Origin: Jaapia argillacea MUCL 33604
Lineage: Eukaryota; Basidiomycota; Agaricomycetes; Jaapiales; Jaapiaceae
DNA length: 64,000 bases
Direction of reading: 5' to 3'
Assembly (NCBI GenBank): GCA_000697665.1
Contig: KL197709.1
Location: forward strand, 2,417,599 to 2,481,598
Shown here: positions 60,290 to 64,000 of the stretch, in pieces
How the letters are laid out: each line of letters starts with the position of its first letter
How positions within the stretch are numbered: position 1 is the first letter of the stretch
Position numbers and translations under genes: made by a program
Notes under the pieces: generated by a model
Told to the model about the DNA's origin: nothing
The model's database searches: none
Seen by the model: only the letters and a program-made list of their open reading frames with translations

Positions 60290-60813
60290 GGCGACTGGAG
60301 AGACGAAAATGAAGAGTTGGAAAGGTCAAATACTGGAATGAGGGAAAGAGCTAAAAAGGGCATATAACGACGTCTGCACTGAGAAGAATTGGGTGTGCAG
60401 AGAAGGCAAGACTGGCATGTGGTTTGTCTGAGTCTAGCTGATCGGATTCGTTTAGGCAAGACATGAGTTCAACGACGATAAGATGGAGGATGGTGAAGGA
60501 GTACTCTCAGACTGACTGGAGCGAGATGCCAATGCACTGAAGGTTGCTGGCCACGAGGTTGCTTGCCCTGCCTGTTCCCTCACCTCGAGGCGACGCCGCG
60601 AGGTCAACGTATACCGTTCCCTAAATACGGAAAGCCCCCTCATCCATTTATCTCGCTAAGATAAATTGCCGTACGGAGATCTCCAGAGATAAATTCGTGT
60701 GAAGTTACACCTATATGACGACGAGCCAAGCGCCGTGCACCAGTACTACTTGTTTGAAAGCTTGACAAAAAGCACTGGTTATCCATCCCTGCCATCCGCT
60801 ATCATCATCCTCC
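60290..60813. promoter_or_regulatory. Divergent promoter region, Cys-motif gene / NCS-1
   Basis: 524 bases between start codons. Small minus-strand frames at 60452-60643 have no support. No clear TATA box. Confidence 0.35.
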
Positions 60814-61690
60814 ATGGGTAAATCTCAGAGCAAACTCTCCCCCGAACAGCTTTCGGATCTGCAAAAAAATACATACTGTAAGTACAGCCCTGCACCTGTA
60901 TCACGATCGGAGATTCACTCGTCGCCCAGTTGACAAGAGAGAGCTCCAGCAATGGTCTGTTGTTTTCTTTCAGATCGTGTGGCGATGGTTCTCACATCTC
61001 CAATCCAGGTATAAGGGCTTTCTCAAAGACTGTCCTTCAGGCCAGTTAGACAAGACGGAGTTTGGGCGAATATACAAGCAATTCTTCCCATTCGGCGATC
61101 CAGGCGAATTCGCCGATTACGTTTTCAACGTCTTTGACGAGAATAAGAACGGCACCATTGACTTTAAGGAGTTTATTTGCGCACTGAGTGTCACGAGCAG
61201 GGGGCGATTAGACGAGAAGCTGAAATGTGCGTACCCTAAAAGTCACCTTTGCCACACGAGCAGCTCGGAGTATTCACCATTCCGCTCGTGTTTGATTTTG
61301 GATGATTGGTATAGGGGCATTCCAGTTGTATGATATCGACGGGGATGGGTTTATCACCTATCAGGAGATGCTGCAGATTGTTCAGTCGATTTACAAGATG
61401 ACCGGACAAATGGTCAAGCTACCACCAGATGAAGATACACCAGAAAAGGCTAGTATGCCCAAAATTCGTCTTGCTGAATCCTTGGATTGACACTGCGTAC
61501 AGCGCGTAGATAAGATCTTCAGAAACATGGACCGGGATAAAGACGCTAAGTTGACCTATGACGAATTCGTAGAGGGAAGCAAGCAGGATCCAACCATTGT
61601 GCAGGCGAGTTACTCCACCTTGACACCCCGAGAAGCAGTTGCTAACTTTCTTACTCACAGGCACTATCGTTATACGACGGGTTGGTATAA
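60814..61690 (+). CDS. FRQ1: Neuronal calcium sensor NCS-1 / frequenin (Frq1)
   Basis: A myristoylated EF-hand protein that activates phosphatidylinositol 4-kinase at Golgi and plasma membrane. Start ATG 60814 gives [20 protein letters not shown], with the N-myristoylation Gly2. Exon joins give [19 protein letters not shown], the first, degenerate EF hand with its typical Cys-Pro. The active loops are [26 protein letters not shown] and [13 protein letters not shown]. The end is [11 protein letters not shown] at 61688-61690. Length 190 residues, the family standard. Two introns, 61449-61502 (AAG|GCTAGT) and 61605-61660 (CAG|GCGAGT), have GC donors. Conserved PEKRVDKIF and [12 protein letters not shown] across the joins argue strongly for them. 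Confidence 0.95.
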
Positions 61691-62043
61691 TGTCCCGCGG
61701 TCTATTCGCCCTTGGTCATCGGTGATTGCCCCGCGTTGTATCCTACCAGCCATTGGAACGCTCCGTGCAAGGAAAGGCGTTGTATTTTTGGGAGTTACGG
61801 TGTTTCCTTCCTCCCCCATATCCTTATATTAGCTGAGTTGTGCCGATGTCGATAGGCGATAGGTACACTAATGGACTGTATGTAACCCCCGTACTCGTCG
61901 CGACTCCAATATCATATCTGTAGCTTACTTTGAGTAACTCGGAGTCTGGTTGGTCTTTGCAACTTTCGATGGAAGAGATCAATCGAACGCACTAAAGTTA
62001 ATGAGGTATCAGAATCAGCACTTTACATAGCTCGAACTCTCGT
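61691..62043. other. Convergent 3' intergenic region
   Basis: Between the 3' ends of the NCS-1 and EMC3 genes. No coding sequence or recognised element. Confidence 0.4.
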
Positions 62044-63172
62044 CTACGGTAATTTGCCATAGCGCCGGAGAACCCTGTCTTCGACGTCATTCCCCACCCA
62101 TGAATACAGCCCTTCAGCGAATTCAAGGTTATCTCGTTCGGTTTTGAAAAGTTTGTTGTAATCCTGTGCTTGTCCTGGTGCCTGCGGAGCCGCCGATGCG
62201 GCGGCGAATGGGGAGGCCATGTCACGAGAAGCATCAGCCGCTGTGAAATAGTTAGATCCGGTGCACGTTTGTTTGCATATCAGCAGACCGTATGGAATGG
62301 CGAAAGCGCGGAAGTAAATGATGGTTGGGGAAAACGGGCTCACCATTTTCTCCCCCAAGGATAAGGCGATAGAGGCCATTTAGACCGAAGAAGTTGAGGA
62401 AGTACCATGATAGGGATGACACCCAGCGTACATCCATATCAGGTGTCTCTATGCCGCGCTGAAGCATCGATTTGAATCCCAAAGTCAGAGGGAAGGGTAA
62501 CTTTACTGCAACCGAATTCGAATTGGAGTCAAGTCCCTCAATTTCAATCGGAAAAACTCACTGAGGACGAATCCTTGGAAGAAGAAATTGATCCAACCCA
62601 TGATGATCATCTGAGGAACCATCATAACCATTTGTGTCTTCATACCAGACATCATACCATCCATGGCCGCTGGGTCTGTCAGTGGGTTTGGCGGCTTGGA
62701 AGGAGCATCACCCTCAGGGGGACCGTCTTTGAGATATGTTCCATCGTTGAAGGCTTTTGACAAGTGTTGGGATATAGATTTGTAGTAGGTCGGAGGTATT
62801 GGGGACTTTGCTGAGGTCGCACGTAAGATTTGTGCGCGTACGAGAGCGCGTCTGTACAGCGGAAGTCCATATGTGTCAAGTGGAAGTACGGTGAACGGAG
62901 GCTGCGCACTGTTCTCGAATTGCAGCTCGGGACAGTTTCTTGGGCTGGGATTGCAGTAATATGACAACATAATGTCGTAGAATGCCAACCAAAATCTGTG
63001 AAATGAAGGGTGAGTTTTCAGTTTGCCACGAAACCCACAGAACTGACCATGACCAGGGTGATTGGGAACAAGACCCAGTCGCGTATCTGGGGGTCAAGAT
63101 ACAGCGAGACTCTGGATAGCAGTGAGTGGACATCTGAGGTACATACAACGACACGTACGCATTGCTCGACAT
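62044..63172 (-). CDS. EMC3: Emc3, ER membrane protein complex insertase subunit
   Basis: EMC3 belongs to the YidC/Oxa1-like insertases and places tail-anchored and multi-span proteins in the ER membrane. Start 63172 (MSSNA). After a 44-base intron it reads [20 protein letters not shown] and [19 protein letters not shown]. After the next intron it goes on [50 protein letters not shown] and [11 protein letters not shown]. Then [40 protein letters not shown] and [20 protein letters not shown], ending at 62044. Three membrane spans and the conserved QSMLQRG-like loop fit. Divergent with the helicase gene, 169 bases between starts. Confidence 0.92.
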
Positions 63173-63341
63173 GGTTGCGAGAGGAATCCAGGGTGGCTGT
63201 GTCCCACGGGACCGACGCGTGCTTGACTCTGAATCTAAATCATGATCGTTGGAATCTTTCCCTCTACATAACTAATTACCGTCCAGCCGATCTGCCCATA
63301 GCGAATCCCTTTCAATCCCCCATACAAGACTTGAGCTCATC

Positions 63342-64000
63342 ATGCTAAACTTACTTGGGCACCTAGAGTTTCTGGCAGGCTCCTCCACGGACTCCTCTGA
63401 TGGGGATCGCCGACTTGTTGATGAATGGTTGAGGTCGGTATGGCTTTGCATTGATATTCACCGCTGTTGATGATCTCTTCAAGGTATCAGGCTCCCAAGA
63501 AAGGTGATACCCGTTCTCGTTTATTGATGTGGCCTTCTGACCGGGACATGTCATCGCAGGCAAGCACGTGGAAGCCGAAACACTGGAGGACGAGGAGCCC
63601 TGGGACACCGTTCTTGATGCCTTTGACAACTTCACCACCCAAGGGTCTCTTGAGACCGACTCAGTTTTGTCTAAATTGCTATCGTGCGTGTAAGCGATAT
63701 TGCCGGAATCCCCGAGTCGAGCTCTCCTTTCACAGCAAACCCAATATTCAGCAACTCCTGCCCACCGTGCAGTCAATATTAGCATCTTCCCGCCCAAATG
63801 AGGCGATATCCGAAGAGTTGGCTGAAATCATTGGATTTGAGGATATCGAGCTCGTCATGGATATTCTGACCAACAGGGAATGGCTTGCGTCTCAGGCAAG
63901 GGAGATCATACGGGCCCAACCACTTGCTCATTGCTCATTACCTTTCAACCAGCTTTCAAGCTCCCAGGCTCACGATGAGATCGAACCCGCGATGACGAAT
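63342..64000 (+). CDS. Slh1/ASCC3-type Ski2-like RNA helicase, 5' part (partial)
   Basis: The gene runs off the right edge. Exon 1, 63342-63437, reads MLNLLGHLEFLAG then DGDRRLVDEWLRS. Exon 2 is short (APKK), and exon 3 begins GKHVEAETLEDEEPWDTVLD and ends SVLSKLLS. Exon 4 reads KPNIQQLLPTVQSILASS, ISEELAEIIGFEDIELVMDI, LTNREWLASQA and AHDEIEP. The EELAEIIGFEDIELVMDIL stretch is typical of the N-terminal region of yeast Slh1 and human ASCC3, double-cassette helicases that split collided ribosomes. The helicase cassettes lie outside the window, so Brr2-type helicases are not fully excluded. The start is chosen from frame and the following splice donor. Confidence 0.72.

Overview
The window is nuclear DNA of a filamentous basidiomycete, most likely an Agaricomycete. 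Genes are dense and split by many short introns (about 45-65 bases, GT-AG with a few GC-AG). The gene content is fungal throughout: Zn2Cys6 factor, KCH-type membrane protein, expansin-like secreted protein, Dicer. A gene-poor stretch carries what look like WD40-repeat remnants of the type found in mushroom NACHT-WD40 genes. I see no operons, ribosome binding sites, CRISPR arrays, tRNAs or rRNAs. I cannot name the species. Exon joins were worked out by eye from splice signals, reading frame and remembered family sequences. Coordinates are first to last coding base including introns.

Layout. 1-464: 3' end of an unknown protein. 465-5047: gene-poor, with decayed WD40-like repeats on both strands. 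5048-6458: Zn2Cys6 regulator. 6982-9775 (-): aldehyde dehydrogenase. 10264-11352: Ser/Pro-rich protein. 12351-12785: cytochrome c oxidase subunit VIII/VIIc. 13043-18045 (-): Dicer lacking the ATP-binding half of its helicase. 18168-19705: conserved protein of unknown role. 20114-20918 (-): small membrane protein. 21011-22199: Faf1/FSAF1 ribosome assembly factor. 22467-24790 (-): long disordered repeat protein. 25148-26951 (-): Cys/Met-metabolism PLP enzyme. 27183-28142: expansin-like protein. 28246-31778 (-): Utp12/Dip2. 31949-33759: M18 aspartyl aminopeptidase. 34096-35362 (-): Imp4.

35574-36922 (-) and 37755-39296 (+): two divergent ribonucleotide reductase small-subunit genes. 39320-39635: decayed 5' duplicate of the next gene. 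39723-40425: GNAT acetyltransferase. 41176-42900: disordered protein. 43152-43531 (-): Vma21. 43698-45941: Alg8. 46023-47856 (-): Drg1/Rbg1 GTPase. 48215-50375: KCH-type protein. 51133-53627: sugar transporter. 53738-54658: Imp2 mitochondrial peptidase. 54714-56542 (-): Ate1 arginyltransferase. 56784-58371 (-): PROPPIN. 58737-60289 (-): Cys-motif/disordered protein. 60814-61690: NCS-1/Frq1. 62044-63172 (-): Emc3. 63342-end: 5' part of an Slh1/ASCC3-type helicase.

The genes are mainly housekeeping: small-subunit ribosome assembly (Utp12, Imp4, Faf1), dNTP synthesis, ER glycosylation and membrane insertion (Alg8, Emc3, Vma21), mitochondria (Cox8, Imp2, perhaps the dehydrogenase), proteolysis (Ate1, M18 peptidase) and signalling (NCS-1, Drg1). 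Many neighbours are head-to-head with 90-360 bases between start codons, so shared promoters are likely. The most interesting points are the paired R2 genes with MluI-box-like sites between them, the Dicer with a lost or degenerate helicase, the fresh partial duplication beside the acetyltransferase gene, the GC-AG introns, and the repeat graveyard at the left.
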